The position numbers and the translations under genes are program-made. A stretch of DNA of 64,000 nt. Origin: Vogesella aquatica. Its GTDB lineage: Bacteria > Pseudomonadota > Gammaproteobacteria > Burkholderiales > Chromobacteriaceae. The stretch lies in NCBI RefSeq assembly GCF_028548455.1, contig NZ_JAQQLF010000009.1, positions 62,001 to 126,000 on the forward strand, in the 5' to 3' direction. Shown here piece after piece: positions 17,335 to 26,215 of the stretch; position 1 is the first letter of the stretch; each line of letters starts with the position of its first letter. Below the pieces are notes generated by a model that worked only from the letters and a program-made list of their open reading frames with translations, ran no database searches and was not told the DNA's origin.

Positions 17335-17964
17335 CTAGCGGCCTTTCTGCTGACGGTAGGCCACCACCGTCTGCACCAGGTCGGCAATGGAGCGCACGCC
17401 CATTTTGTCCATCATCTTGCCGCGGTGCGCTTCCACGGTTTTGATGCTGATGCCCAGGTCATCGGCAATGATCTTGTTCATCTTGCCTTCGATCACCCGC
17501 TCCAGCACCTCGCGCTCGCGCGTGGTCAGCGTGGCCAGCCGCGCCTCGCACTGGCCGGCCTCTTGCGCGCTTTGCGCCTGGTTGGCCGCACTGGCCAGTG
17601 CACTGTCTACCGCAGCCAGCAAGGCTTCCTGGTTAAACGGCTTTTCCAGAAAGTCATGCGCACCGCGTTTGACTGCCTGTACCGCCATCGGTACATCGCC
17701 GTGGCCGGTAATGAAAATCACCGGCCAGGTATTGCCGCGTGCCTGCAGCTCATCGTATAGCTCCAGCCCGCTCATGCCCGGCATGCGGATATCCAGGATC
17801 AGGCAACCACTACCCTGCGCCGGCCGGTAACTATGCAAAAAACCTTCCGCACTATCGTGGCACTCGATGCTGTAATCGTGGCTTTCCAGTAGCCACAGCA
17901 GGGAATCACGAAAGGCCTCGTCGTCGTCCACGATATGGATGCGTATGTTCTTGGCTACGGTCAT
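17335..17964 (-). CDS. LuxR-type response regulator, FixJ/DctR family (209 aa)
   Basis: An N-terminal receiver (D-D-D acid pocket in IHIVDDDEAF, acceptor aspartate in LILDIRMPGMSG, lysine in FLEKPF) is joined to a LuxR/GerE helix-turn-helix (LTTREREVLERVIEG, SIKTVEAHRGKMMDKM). The GHGDVPMAV stretch is typical of the FixJ/TodT/DctR group. Its ATG overlaps the kinase stop by ATGA, so the two form a coupled two-component pair. Likely targets are transport or catabolic genes, but none is adjacent except the divergent binding protein. Confidence 0.9.
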   Translation of the reverse strand: MTVAKNIRIHIVDDDEAFRDSLLWLLESHDYSIECHDSAEGFLHSYRPAQGSGCLILDIRMPGMSGLELYDELQARGNTWPVIFITGHGDVPMAVQAVKRGAHDFLEKPFNQEALLAAVDSALASAANQAQSAQEAGQCEARLATLTTREREVLERVIEGKMNKIIADDLGISIKTVEAHRGKMMDKMGVRSIADLVQTVVAYRQQKGR

Positions 17965-20600
17965 GGCTCAAACACCGGCAATGTAAAACGGAAAATAGTA
18001 CCACCCAATGGGTGATCTTCCACTGAGAGTTGACCCTGATGGAACTCGACAATCGAGCGGCAGATATTCAGGCCCATGCCCATGCCGTCACCCTTGGTGG
18101 TAAAGAAGGCATCGAATAGCTGCGACTTCAGCGCGTCCGGCACACCATGGCCCCGGTCTACGATGGCCACTTCGATGCGTTTGCTATGCTGGCGCTGCAC
18201 GCTGATTTCCAGCTGGCGCTGGTCTGGCGGCAGCTGCTGCATGGCTTCCATGCCGTTCTTGATCAGGTTGAGCAGTACCTGCTCGATCAGGATGGGGTCC
18301 ACATGCACCAGCGGCAGGTTGGCCGCCAGGTGCACATTGATGCTGCTGGCCAGGCGGCGTGCTTCGATTTCGGCAATCGCCAGCGCGGCATCGATGATCT
18401 CGCCCACGTCCGCGGCCTTGCGTACCGGCTCGCTCTGTTTCACAAACTCGCGCACGCGGCGCACGATCTTGCCGGCACGCTCGGCCTGCGCCGTGATTTT
18501 CTCCATTACCGGAATCAGCGACGCCGGCGTGGCCTTGCCCTGGCGCAGCCGCTCCACACAGCCGGCCTGGTAGTTGGCAATAGCCGATAGTGGCTGGTTC
18601 AGCTCGTGCGCCAGCGTGGATGCCATCTCGCCCATGGTAATCAGGCGCGAGGTGGCTTGCAGCTTTTGCATCTGCTCCTCGTAGCGCTGCTCGGCATCAT
18701 GCTGCTCGGTGATGTCGGTCAGAATCAGCATCTGCACATTGTGGCCATCTACCCAGCGCACCGGGCGGCTGCGCAGCAGGTACCAGCGCCCGGGGTCATC
18801 CAGCCATAGCTCCTGGTCGGTATTGGCGTGCTGCAGCATCTGGCGCAGGCGCAGATCACAGTATTCGTATTCGTGCTCTTCGCTGGCTGCGGCCAACCAC
18901 TGCCGGTAACGCTTATTACAGAACAGCAACTGCTGGCTATCGGGCCGCACTACCGCTACCGCGGCATCCAGGCCCTCGATCACCGCGATAAAGCGCTCGT
19001 TGGCCGCCTCCAGCGCCTGCTGTGCCTCGCGCTTGTCGGTCATGTCGGTGAGCGCCGCCATCCAGCCTGTATGGATGCCATCAGCGTCGATCAGCGGCGA
19101 GATCAGCATTTGGCCGTAGAATTTTTCGCCACTCTTGCGCTGCATCACCGACTCGAACAGCTGGTGACTATTATCGCCCGATAGCGTCTGGCGCAGCGCG
19201 TCGTAATTCAGCGGCGCGACATCGGGCGACCAGTACGGGTAAGGCGGGCGCAGCCCGATCAGCTCGTCTTCACCATAGCCGGTAATGCGGCAAAAAGCCG
19301 GGTTCACATAGCTGATGCGCCCATCCAGGTCGATCGCGCGAATCCCTACCACCAGCGAGTCTTCCATGGCCTTGCGGAACATGTATTCGTGACGCAGCGC
19401 CTGCTCGGCCTGCTTCTCGGCGGTAATATCACGGCCGGACAAGTACAGCACCCCGGCATCCAGCAGCGGGCTCATCGCCCAGGCCAGCGACAGCACACGG
19501 CCATCACGGCTGAGCATGCGCGTTTCCACGTAGCGGTCTACACTGCCGGCCTCCAGCAGCTGGCGAATCAGCTGGCGCGTCGGCTCGCGCTGCTGCGGGT
19601 CGACGTAATTCAGGAAAGACGTACCCTGCAGCTGCTCGGCGCTATAGCCCAGCCCTTGCACAAACGCCGGGTTCATATGCAGCAAGGTGGTATCTTCGCG
19701 CATCACCCCCAGCCATTCGCGCGACAGCTTGTACACCCTGTCGCGCTCGCGCTCTGCTTCGATACGGCGGCGGATATGCCGCGACAGGCTGAACAGCGAC
19801 AGCAAGGTCAGCACGGACAAACCGGTAATCAGCCCCAGCTGGATCAGGCGGTTCTTGTTGACGTCGCCGCGCACCGGGCGCGCCACCAAAGCCAGCGACG
19901 TGCCGCCCAGGCGTATGCTCTGCATCACCCCCAACGGTGGCTGGCTTTGTGCATTACGCGCCAGGTTCAGGCCGCCAGACTGCAGGGCCAGGTGATATTT
20001 CTCGGCAAACCATGACGGCGGGACACGGCGCACAAACGCACCAGCCTGATAAATACCGATCACCATGCCGCGGAATTGCGTATCGCGGTATACCGGCACC
20101 ATCAGGTCAAAGCGCCAGTCCCCGCCTTCGCTCTGATACGGCTGGCTAAAGCGCGGGTGGCCATCGTTGCGTGCCGCCAGATAGGCATCGACACGCTGGC
20201 CGGAAATACCGGCGCCGGCGGACAGGCCGGATTCCTCATACGGTGCCACCCAGCGCACGATATAGCTGGCATCCGCCCACACCACCGCAGCCATCTCCGG
20301 CGTATTACCCAGGAACTGCGAGGCCTGCACCAGAAAGCCTTCTTCTGTCAGCTCTTCGCGGCCGATATCCCGTGCCATCTGCGCCAGCTCGGCCTGATGC
20401 CCATCCAGGCGCAAACGCATGGTCTGCTCGGCCCACAGCGTATCCTTGGCCAGGTCGGTACGCTGCTGGTCGCTTTCACGCGCGTCCAGCGTCCACAACA
20501 TCACCGCCATGGTGAGAAAAAATAGCACGATGGTGCTGTTGGGCATCAGCCGGTAAACAGGGCTGCGCCGCAGCGAGGTATAAAAGCGGGAGGTGCGCAT
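17961..20600 (-). CDS. Membrane multi-PAS sensor histidine kinase, DctS-like (879 aa)
   Basis: Two membrane segments (about residues 20-38 and 252-274) bracket a periplasmic sensor of about 210 residues. Three PAS-type domains follow, then a FixL/DctS-type HisKA with H665 in MASTLAHELNQPLSAIANY, and the ATPase with LIKNGMEAM, DRGHGV and GMGMGLNICRS. I chose ATG 20600; a TTG two codons upstream is also open. It is cotranscribed with the regulator downstream. The gene for a secreted binding protein starts 80 bp away on the other strand, which could supply the ligand to the periplasmic domain. The stimulus is unknown; C4-dicarboxylates are only an analogy. Confidence 0.88.
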   Translation of the reverse strand: MRTSRFYTSLRRSPVYRLMPNSTIVLFFLTMAVMLWTLDARESDQQRTDLAKDTLWAEQTMRLRLDGHQAELAQMARDIGREELTEEGFLVQASQFLGNTPEMAAVVWADASYIVRWVAPYEESGLSAGAGISGQRVDAYLAARNDGHPRFSQPYQSEGGDWRFDLMVPVYRDTQFRGMVIGIYQAGAFVRRVPPSWFAEKYHLALQSGGLNLARNAQSQPPLGVMQSIRLGGTSLALVARPVRGDVNKNRLIQLGLITGLSVLTLLSLFSLSRHIRRRIEAERERDRVYKLSREWLGVMREDTTLLHMNPAFVQGLGYSAEQLQGTSFLNYVDPQQREPTRQLIRQLLEAGSVDRYVETRMLSRDGRVLSLAWAMSPLLDAGVLYLSGRDITAEKQAEQALRHEYMFRKAMEDSLVVGIRAIDLDGRISYVNPAFCRITGYGEDELIGLRPPYPYWSPDVAPLNYDALRQTLSGDNSHQLFESVMQRKSGEKFYGQMLISPLIDADGIHTGWMAALTDMTDKREAQQALEAANERFIAVIEGLDAAVAVVRPDSQQLLFCNKRYRQWLAAASEEHEYEYCDLRLRQMLQHANTDQELWLDDPGRWYLLRSRPVRWVDGHNVQMLILTDITEQHDAEQRYEEQMQKLQATSRLITMGEMASTLAHELNQPLSAIANYQAGCVERLRQGKATPASLIPVMEKITAQAERAGKIVRRVREFVKQSEPVRKAADVGEIIDAALAIAEIEARRLASSINVHLAANLPLVHVDPILIEQVLLNLIKNGMEAMQQLPPDQRQLEISVQRQHSKRIEVAIVDRGHGVPDALKSQLFDAFFTTKGDGMGMGLNICRSIVEFHQGQLSVEDHPLGGTIFRFTLPVFEP

Positions 20601-20680
20601 GGGCAAGACAGGTTGGCCGCAAGGGTCGATGGAATGCGATAATAAGCGCCCCCTTGCGATAACGCTATCAGGAGCAGCCC

Positions 20681-21844
20681 GTGCGCCGTCTGTTAAGCCT
20701 ATGCCTGTTGATCATCGCCAGCGCCCACGCAACAGAGCCTATCCGCATCGGCCTGTCCGGCCCGTTCAGCGGCGGCTCCTCCCCCATGGGGCTGTCCATG
20801 CGCAATGGCATACGGCTGGCCGCACAGGAAATCAACCACCAAGGGGGGCTGCTGGGGCGGCCGATACAACTGATAGAGCGCGACGACCGTGGCCGGCCGG
20901 AGCTGGGCCTGCGCATCGCCAGCGAGCTGATAGACAAGCAGCGGGTGGTGGCCAGTGTAGGCTTTGCCAATAGCGGCGTAGCGCTGGCATCACAAATACG
21001 CTACCAGCAGGCGCGCATCCCCGCCATCACTGCCGTGGCGACCGCCCACATCATTACCCAGCAGTTCATTCCACCGCGCCATGCGGCCAACTACGTATTC
21101 CGCGTGGCCGCCTCGGACAGCATCCAGGCACCGCTGATCGTGCGCGAAGCGCTACGCCGGGGATTTACCCGCTTAGCGGTACTGAGCGATAACAGCAACT
21201 ACGGCCGCCTGGGCCAGCAGGACTTGCTGAAAGCGCTGGCACAAAAGGGCATGAAACCCGTGAGCATCAACCAGTTCAACAATGGCGAGCTGGACATGAG
21301 CGTTTACCTGAAACAGGCGCGTGCAGCCGGCGCACAGTGCATCCTGACCTACACCATTGGCCCGGAGCTGGCACAAATCGCCAACACGCTGGCACAGATG
21401 GAATGGCGCATCCCCATCATTGGCAGCTGGACGCTATCGATGTCCAACTTCATCGATAATGCCGGCCCCAACGCCGTGGGCGCCCGCATGGTGCAAACCT
21501 TTATCCAGGACGGCAATACCCCGGCGCGGCTGCAATTCATCAATCTCTATCTGCATGCCAACGGCGGGCTAACCATCCCTTCGCCCCCTTCGGCCGCCCA
21601 GGGTTACGACAGCATGCTGCTACTGGCAGCGGCCATCCGCCAGGCGGGCAATACCGACGGCCCTGCCATCCGCCAGGCGCTGGAAAACCTGAAACAGCCG
21701 GTAGCCGGCCTGATTACCACCTATCGCAAACCCTTTTCTGCCACCGATCACGAAGCCATCGAGCTGGAGGTGCCGATCATCGGGGAAGTACGCCAGCAAC
21801 AAGTGATGTACGCCTACCCGCAAGACCGTTTGCGCCAGCCTTGA
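20681..21844 (+). CDS. Orphan periplasmic branched-chain-type ABC substrate-binding protein (387 aa)
   Basis: A signal peptide (MRRLLSLCLLIIASAHA, cut after about residue 17) precedes a type I periplasmic binding fold of the LivK/Peripla_BP_6 kind (IRIGLSGPFSGGSSPMGLSM; VLSDNSNYGRLG). The start is GTG. No permease or ATPase gene lies nearby. It is divergent from the kinase, which suggests a sensing partner rather than a transporter component, though it might serve a transporter elsewhere. Fold assignment is good; the ligand is unknown. Confidence 0.87.
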   Translation: MRRLLSLCLLIIASAHATEPIRIGLSGPFSGGSSPMGLSMRNGIRLAAQEINHQGGLLGRPIQLIERDDRGRPELGLRIASELIDKQRVVASVGFANSGVALASQIRYQQARIPAITAVATAHIITQQFIPPRHAANYVFRVAASDSIQAPLIVREALRRGFTRLAVLSDNSNYGRLGQQDLLKALAQKGMKPVSINQFNNGELDMSVYLKQARAAGAQCILTYTIGPELAQIANTLAQMEWRIPIIGSWTLSMSNFIDNAGPNAVGARMVQTFIQDGNTPARLQFINLYLHANGGLTIPSPPSAAQGYDSMLLLAAAIRQAGNTDGPAIRQALENLKQPVAGLITTYRKPFSATDHEAIELEVPIIGEVRQQQVMYAYPQDRLRQP

Positions 21845-21856
21845 GCCGACGGCAAT

Positions 21857-21887
21857 AAAAAAGCACCGCCGGGGCGGTGCCTTTTTC
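21857..21887. terminator. Bidirectional intrinsic terminator
   Basis: The stem GCACCGCC/GGCGGTGC with a two-base loop is flanked by A6 and T5. It lies between the convergent binding-protein and GntR genes. Confidence 0.85.
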
Positions 21888-21906
21888 AACCCGGGTTGGC
21901 CGCAGC

Positions 21907-22578
21907 CTAACGGCGCTCCTGCGTCAGCAAGTAGGACTCCAGCGCGTGGCCGGCAGACAGGATATGGAAGCGCAGAAACTCGGCCGCCTCATCTGCCGCA
22001 CCCTTGCGGCACAGGTCCAGCAGCTTGCTGTGCTCTTCGTGGGCACGCTCCATGGTGCGGGTGAACAGGATCTGCATGCGGGTGTAGCGATCGGTCTTGT
22101 TATGCAGCTGCTCGATCAGCGCCATGGTATTGGGCCGTTTGGCAGCACGGTACAGCGCCAGGTGAAAGCGCGAGTTCAACTCGCCCCAGTGGCGGATATC
22201 GTTGGCAGCCAGTGCCTGCTCGAATTCGTTCAGCGTGGCTTCGGCCGCATCGTGGTCGGTAGCCATCTGACAGGGGATGGCGGCGCGTAATACTTCGCTT
22301 TCCAGCATGGCGCGGATTTCCAGCAGCTCCAGCACGTCGTCAAGCGACAGCTTGGACACCAGCGCGCCCTTGTGGTCGATGATCTGGATCAGGCCTTCGG
22401 CCTCCAGCTGGCGCAATGCTTCACGCACCGGCACACGGCTGACACCGTACTCGTTGGACAGGGCCTCCTGACGCAGCTGTTGTCCGTCGGCAAACTCGCC
22501 CGAAAGAATGCGCTGACGCAAGGATTCGGTCACGGCGCTGGTAAGGGTTTGTCGCTTGATGGGCTGCATAGTGGTCAT
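21907..22578 (-). CDS. GntR/FadR-family transcriptional regulator (223 aa)
   Basis: The N-terminal winged helix (LRQRILSGEFADGQQLRQEA, then VSRVPVREALRQLEAEGLI) is the GntR signature. An all-helical FCD effector domain follows (ELLEIRAMLE; NSRFHLALYRAA; HEEHSKLLDL), whose histidines commonly bind metal. The start is taken as ATG 22578; a TTG at 22608 is open but weaker. Such regulators usually control catabolism of organic acids. No obvious target adjoins it. An inverted repeat just upstream may be its own operator. Confidence 0.9.
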   Translation of the reverse strand: MTTMQPIKRQTLTSAVTESLRQRILSGEFADGQQLRQEALSNEYGVSRVPVREALRQLEAEGLIQIIDHKGALVSKLSLDDVLELLEIRAMLESEVLRAAIPCQMATDHDAAEATLNEFEQALAANDIRHWGELNSRFHLALYRAAKRPNTMALIEQLHNKTDRYTRMQILFTRTMERAHEEHSKLLDLCRKGAADEAAEFLRFHILSAGHALESYLLTQERR

Positions 22579-22598
22579 GGTCACGCTCTGGCTATCGG

Positions 22599-22614
22599 AT
22601 ACATGCAAATGTAT
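22599..22614. promoter_or_regulatory. Inverted repeat upstream of the GntR gene
   Basis: ATACAT-GCAA-ATGTAT has perfect six-base arms, 21 bp before the chosen ATG. FadR-subfamily regulators bind short AT-containing palindromes of this kind. Autoregulation is inference. Confidence 0.45.
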
Positions 22615-22749
22615 TCGATTATACGGTTAAATACGCGCGCGACAAGAGAATACAGAAAAGGGACATCGAATTAGCAGAAGTGCATAGCAAAACGGCACAA
22701 AGCAGCCGTTCATACGCAATAAACGCCTGACAGGCGCAAAAGACAGGCA

Positions 22750-22780
22750 AAGAAAAACCCGGCCACAGGGGCCGGGTTTA
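22750..22780 (-). terminator. Intrinsic terminator of the tRNA cluster
   Basis: The ten-base stem AAACCCGGCC/GGCCGGGTTT is followed on the minus strand by a T-rich run (TTTTTCTTT). It lies a few bases after the last tRNA-His. Confidence 0.8.
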
Positions 22781-22783
22781 TTC

Positions 22784-22860
22784 TGGGGTGGATGATGGGG
22801 CTCGAACCCACGACAACAGGAATCACAATCCTGGACTCTACCAACTGAGCTACATCCACC
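22784..22860 (-). tRNA. tRNA-His (anticodon GTG)
   Basis: It folds as a cloverleaf with anticodon GTG in loop TTGTGAT, a T loop GTTCGAG, the extra 5' G typical of tRNA-His, and an encoded CCA end. It is identical in sequence to the neighbouring copy at 22906. Confidence 0.97.
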
Positions 22861-22905
22861 GCTGAGCGGTGTGTCTGACGCACAGTGTGCGGCAAACCGA
22901 ATTTT

Positions 22906-22982
22906 TGGGGTGGATGATGGGGCTCGAACCCACGACAACAGGAATCACAATCCTGGACTCTACCAACTGAGCTACATCCACC
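22906..22982 (-). tRNA. tRNA-His (anticodon GTG), second copy
   Basis: It is an identical 77-base duplicate of the tRNA-His at 22784, 45 bp upstream of it in the transcript, with encoded CCA. Confidence 0.97.
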
Positions 22983-23014
22983 ACAGATACTGCATTTTAC
23001 TACCACATCGCCAC

Positions 23015-23091
23015 TGGCGCGCCCGACAGGAATCGAACCCGTAACCCCCGGCTTAGAAGGCCGGTGCTCTATCCGGTTGAGCTACGGGCGC
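23015..23091 (-). tRNA. tRNA-Arg (anticodon TCT)
   Basis: Cloverleaf with acceptor GCGCCCG, anticodon TCT in loop CTTCTAA, T loop GTTCGAT and encoded CCA. It is the second gene of the Pro-Arg-His-His cluster. Confidence 0.96.
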
Positions 23092-23108
23092 TCTATCGGG
23101 TGTGGCTG

Positions 23109-23185
23109 TGGTCGGGGCGGTGGGATTCGAACTCACGACCCTCTGCTCCCAAAGCAGATGCGCTACCAGACTGCGCTACGCCCCG
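23109..23185 (-). tRNA. tRNA-Pro (anticodon TGG)
   Basis: Cloverleaf with acceptor CGGGGCG, anticodon TGG in loop TTTGGGA, T loop GTTCGAA and encoded CCA. It is the promoter-proximal gene of the cluster. Confidence 0.96.
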
Positions 23186-23199
23186 ACGACAGGAGGCGA

Positions 23200-23228
23200 A
23201 ATATACAGGGCTGTTTTATTGCTGTCAA
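23200..23228 (-). promoter_or_regulatory. Sigma-70 promoter of the tRNA cluster
   Basis: On the minus strand TTGACA, a 17-bp spacer and TATATT lie just upstream of tRNA-Pro. This is a near-perfect match to the sigma-70 consensus. Confidence 0.85.
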
Positions 23229-23416
23229 CACCCAATGCTAAAAAATTGCATAGCGGGGCGTAGCACCACCCCCTGCTGCCGGCAAAACACGACAGCGCCT
23301 GCTGCTGCAATGCAAAAAAGAATGCCGCACAAGCCCTTGAAGCGATTGAGCAGATACCCCAAAAAATGAGAAAATCCGGCTTTCGTTCACTTCTAACCTT
23401 AATGGTGGATAGCAGC

Positions 23417-24268
23417 ATGGCGGCACAACTCATCGACGGCAAGGCCGTTGCCGAAACCCTGATCAACCGCGTACGTGTGGGCGTAGATGCCCGCCTGGCT
23501 GCAGGCAAACGCGCCCCGGCCCTGGCAGTGATTCTGGTCGGCGACGACCCGGCTTCCGGCATTTACGTGAACAACAAGAAACGCTCCTGCGAAAAGGCAG
23601 GCGTGCGCTCCCTGTCTTACGAGCTGCCGGGTAGCACCAGCCAGGAAGAACTGCTGGCCATCATCGACCAGCTGAATGCCGACGACAGTGTGGACGGCAT
23701 CCTGGTGCAGCTGCCGCTGCCCAAGCAGATCGACCCGCAGCTGGTGATCGAACGCATCAATCCCAAAAAGGACGTTGACGGCTTCCACCCCTACAATATG
23801 GGCCGCCTGGCGATCAAGATGCCGCAACTGCGCCCGTGCACCCCGCGCGGCGTGATGACGCTGCTGGAAGAGTACAACATCGACCCGAAAGGCAAAAATG
23901 TGGTAATCGTAGGCGCCTCCAACATTGTTGGCCGCCCGCAAGCACTGGAAATGCTGCTGGCGCGCGCCACCGTTACCGTATGCCATAGCGCCACCGCCGA
24001 CCTGGCGGGTGAAGTTGGCCGCGCCGACATCGTGGTGGCCGCCGTGGGCATCCCCAACTTCGTGAAGGCAGCCTGGCTGAAACCGGGTGCCGTGGTGATC
24101 GACGTGGGTATCAACCGCCTGGATAGCGGCAAGATCTGTGGCGACGTCGAGTTCGACGCCGCGCGCGAAGTGGCCAGCTACATCACCCCGGTACCGGGCG
24201 GCGTTGGCCCGATGACCATTGCCACCCTGTTGCAGAACACGCTGGATTCGGCCAATCTCAACGCCTGA
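23417..24268 (+). CDS. folD: Bifunctional methylenetetrahydrofolate dehydrogenase/cyclohydrolase FolD (283 aa)
   Basis: FolD converts 5,10-methylene-THF to 10-formyl-THF using NADP. Visible are the catalytic tyrosine and lysine in [16 protein letters not shown], the [12 protein letters not shown] stretch, the nucleotide-binding [10 protein letters not shown] and the C-terminal [13 protein letters not shown] chose ATG 23417, which gives the family length; codons upstream are not conserved. It is followed by purU, another one-carbon enzyme, after a terminator-like hairpin. Confidence 0.96.
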   Translation: MAAQLIDGKAVAETLINRVRVGVDARLAAGKRAPALAVILVGDDPASGIYVNNKKRSCEKAGVRSLSYELPGSTSQEELLAIIDQLNADDSVDGILVQLPLPKQIDPQLVIERINPKKDVDGFHPYNMGRLAIKMPQLRPCTPRGVMTLLEEYNIDPKGKNVVIVGASNIVGRPQALEMLLARATVTVCHSATADLAGEVGRADIVVAAVGIPNFVKAAWLKPGAVVIDVGINRLDSGKICGDVEFDAAREVASYITPVPGGVGPMTIATLLQNTLDSANLNA

Positions 24269-24287
24269 CGCAGACACCGCCCCCCGC

Positions 24288-24324
24288 ACGCCGCCGTCTG
24301 CCGCTGCAGCCGGCGGCGTTTTTT
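24288..24324 (+). terminator. Intrinsic terminator after folD
   Basis: The stem CGCCGCCG/CGGCGGCG, with an inner GCTGCAGC palindrome, is followed by T6. Confidence 0.82.
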
Positions 24325-24365
24325 ATCTGCACCCAAGACAAAACCTACAGACAAAGAGTCAAACC

Positions 24366-25226
24366 ATGAGTAACCGCCATTCTGCCACCCTGCTGATCAG
24401 CTGCCCGGACAGCCACGGCCTGGTTGCAGCCATTGCCAATTTCCTGCTGACCTATAACGCCAACATCCTGCACGCCGACCAGCACCAGGACCCGGTAGAA
24501 AACCTGTTTCTGATGCGCGTGCAGTGGGACCTGAACGGCTTTACCCTACCGATGGACAGCTTTGCCGCTGCCTTTGCCCCCATCGCCGAGAAGCACAATA
24601 TGCAGTGGCAGGTGTCGCTGTCGGTACGCAAGCCACGCATGGCCATCTTCGTGTCCAAGTACGAACACTGCCTGGTCGACCTGCTGCACCGCTACAGCAT
24701 CGGCGAGCTGGATTGCGATATCCCGCTGATCATCTCCAACCACGAAGACTGCCGCCGGCTGGCCGAATTCCACGGCATTCCTTACCACGTGATTGCCGTC
24801 ACCAAAGACAATAAGGCCGAGGCCGAGGCGCACCAATGGGCACTGCTGGAAGAAGCCGATGTCGACCTGATCGTGCTGGCGCGCTATATGCAGGTGCTGT
24901 CGCAAAAATTCGTCGAGCGCTACCCCCACCGCGTCATCAATATCCACCACAGTTTCCTGCCAGCCTTCGACGGTGCCAAGCCTTACCATCGTGCCTTTGC
25001 CCGTGGCGTGAAGCTGATCGGCGCCACCAGCCACTACGTCACCGAAATCCTGGACGACGGCCCCATCATCGAGCAGGAGGTCACCCGTATCTCGCACCGC
25101 GACGATGTGGAAGACCTGATCCAGAAAGGCCGCGACCTGGAACGCATCGTACTGTCCCGTGCCGTGCGCTGGCACCTGGAAAACCGTATTCTGGCTTACA
25201 ACAACAAGACCGTTATTTTTGACTAA
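24366..25226 (+). CDS. purU: Formyltetrahydrofolate deformylase PurU (286 aa)
   Basis: PurU hydrolyses 10-formyl-THF to formate and THF, balancing the one-carbon pool. An N-terminal ACT domain (LLISCPDSHGLVAAIANFLL) precedes a formyltransferase-type domain with HHSFLPAFDGAKPYHRAF and the catalytic-region SHYVTEILDDGPIIEQ. ATG 24366 follows AAAGAG. Position after folD fits a folate role. The small membrane-protein gene begins three bases after its stop. Confidence 0.95.
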   Translation: MSNRHSATLLISCPDSHGLVAAIANFLLTYNANILHADQHQDPVENLFLMRVQWDLNGFTLPMDSFAAAFAPIAEKHNMQWQVSLSVRKPRMAIFVSKYEHCLVDLLHRYSIGELDCDIPLIISNHEDCRRLAEFHGIPYHVIAVTKDNKAEAEAHQWALLEEADVDLIVLARYMQVLSQKFVERYPHRVINIHHSFLPAFDGAKPYHRAFARGVKLIGATSHYVTEILDDGPIIEQEVTRISHRDDVEDLIQKGRDLERIVLSRAVRWHLENRILAYNNKTVIFD

Positions 25227-25229
25227 ACC

Positions 25230-25811
25230 ATGAACCTGCCACTGATCCACGACGCCATCGATCTGCTGCGCCTGCGCGTTGGCCACCTGGAACAATACCA
25301 GTACCCGCTGGGCCAACTCATGAGCGTGTTTGCCTTACTAGGCATGATGTCGGCCGCCGCCGCCCACGCCGACGGCGCCAGTGGCGACCCGCTGGCACTC
25401 ACATTGTTCTTTACGCTGTATACGCTGATGGAAACCTCGCTGTACGCCACCTTCATGCGCTGGTGGTTACGACGCGCCGGCTGCCGTATCGAGCCCCCCC
25501 TGATCGGCCTGATTGCCGCAGCCAGCCTGATCAAGCTGCTGGACCCGCTGGTGAGCTGGCTGCCAGATGACGTAGCGCAGGGCTTGTCGCTGGTTTTGGG
25601 CGCGGTGGCCTTGTATATCGTGGTGAAGGCGCAGGCACTGACGACCGGCGCCAGCGTGCTGCGCGTACTGGGCGGCACCCTGCTGTTTTCGCCCATAGCC
25701 ATCATCCTGATGGTGAATATGGTGACGGTAGCGGCCAGCATGGGCGTTGAAGTATTCCCGCCCGAGCTGATGCAGGCAGCCACACTCAAGGCTGGCGAGA
25801 GTACCCCTTGA
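25230..25811 (+). CDS. Uncharacterised integral membrane protein (193 aa)
   Basis: I do not recognise this protein. It has about four hydrophobic segments (near residues 28-46, 55-75, 90-108, and 112-172 as a pair), a short amphipathic N-terminus and no catalytic motif I can name. It starts three bases after purU and ends before a strong terminator, so it is probably cotranscribed with purU. Base composition matches its neighbours. Confidence 0.7.
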   Translation: MNLPLIHDAIDLLRLRVGHLEQYQYPLGQLMSVFALLGMMSAAAAHADGASGDPLALTLFFTLYTLMETSLYATFMRWWLRRAGCRIEPPLIGLIAAASLIKLLDPLVSWLPDDVAQGLSLVLGAVALYIVVKAQALTTGASVLRVLGGTLLFSPIAIILMVNMVTVAASMGVEVFPPELMQAATLKAGESTP

Positions 25812-25825
25812 GTGTATTTGCTACC

Positions 25826-25861
25826 AAAACAAAACGCTGCCACCAGGCAGCGTTTTGTTTT
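25826..25861. terminator. Bidirectional intrinsic terminator
   Basis: The 11-bp stem AAAACGCTGCC/GGCAGCGTTTT with loop ACCA serves the convergent membrane-protein and thioredoxin-like genes. Confidence 0.9.
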
Positions 25862-25874
25862 GCAGAGCACCGTC

Positions 25875-26213
25875 TCAGGGTTCTTCTTGCGGGCTGGCTG
25901 CCAACGCGGCCGCCAGCGCCTGCCGTACCGCCGGCGCACTGAAGGCGCTCTGCCACATGGCGTGAAACTGGCCATCACGATAAAGCGCAAAAGCAGGCAG
26001 CTGGAACAGCCCGAAGCGGTACGCCAACGCCTGCGCGCGGGCAACGTCGGCGTACCACAACTGCACGCCCAGACCCGCCAGCCACGAGGGCAACTGCGCC
26101 TGCCAGCCACGGCAGGCACCACAATGCGGCTGGCCGAACATCACCAGGCTCACACCCGGCGTTGCGGCCAACGTGGCATCAAAGCCGAACTCGTCCAGTG
26201 TTTGCCAGGGCAT
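25875..26213 (-). CDS. Thioredoxin-fold protein (112 aa)
   Basis: A compact thioredoxin domain has the redox pair in FGQPHCGACRGW (C31 and C34) and a cis-proline region FQLPAFALYRDG. There is no signal peptide, so it is probably cytoplasmic. The CGAC dipeptide differs from the CGPC of classical thioredoxin. It starts two bases after the stop of the upstream Nudix-like gene, so they are likely one operon. The substrate is unknown. Confidence 0.82.
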   Translation of the reverse strand: MPWQTLDEFGFDATLAATPGVSLVMFGQPHCGACRGWQAQLPSWLAGLGVQLWYADVARAQALAYRFGLFQLPAFALYRDGQFHAMWQSAFSAPAVRQALAAALAASPQEEP

Positions 26214-26215
26214 GA

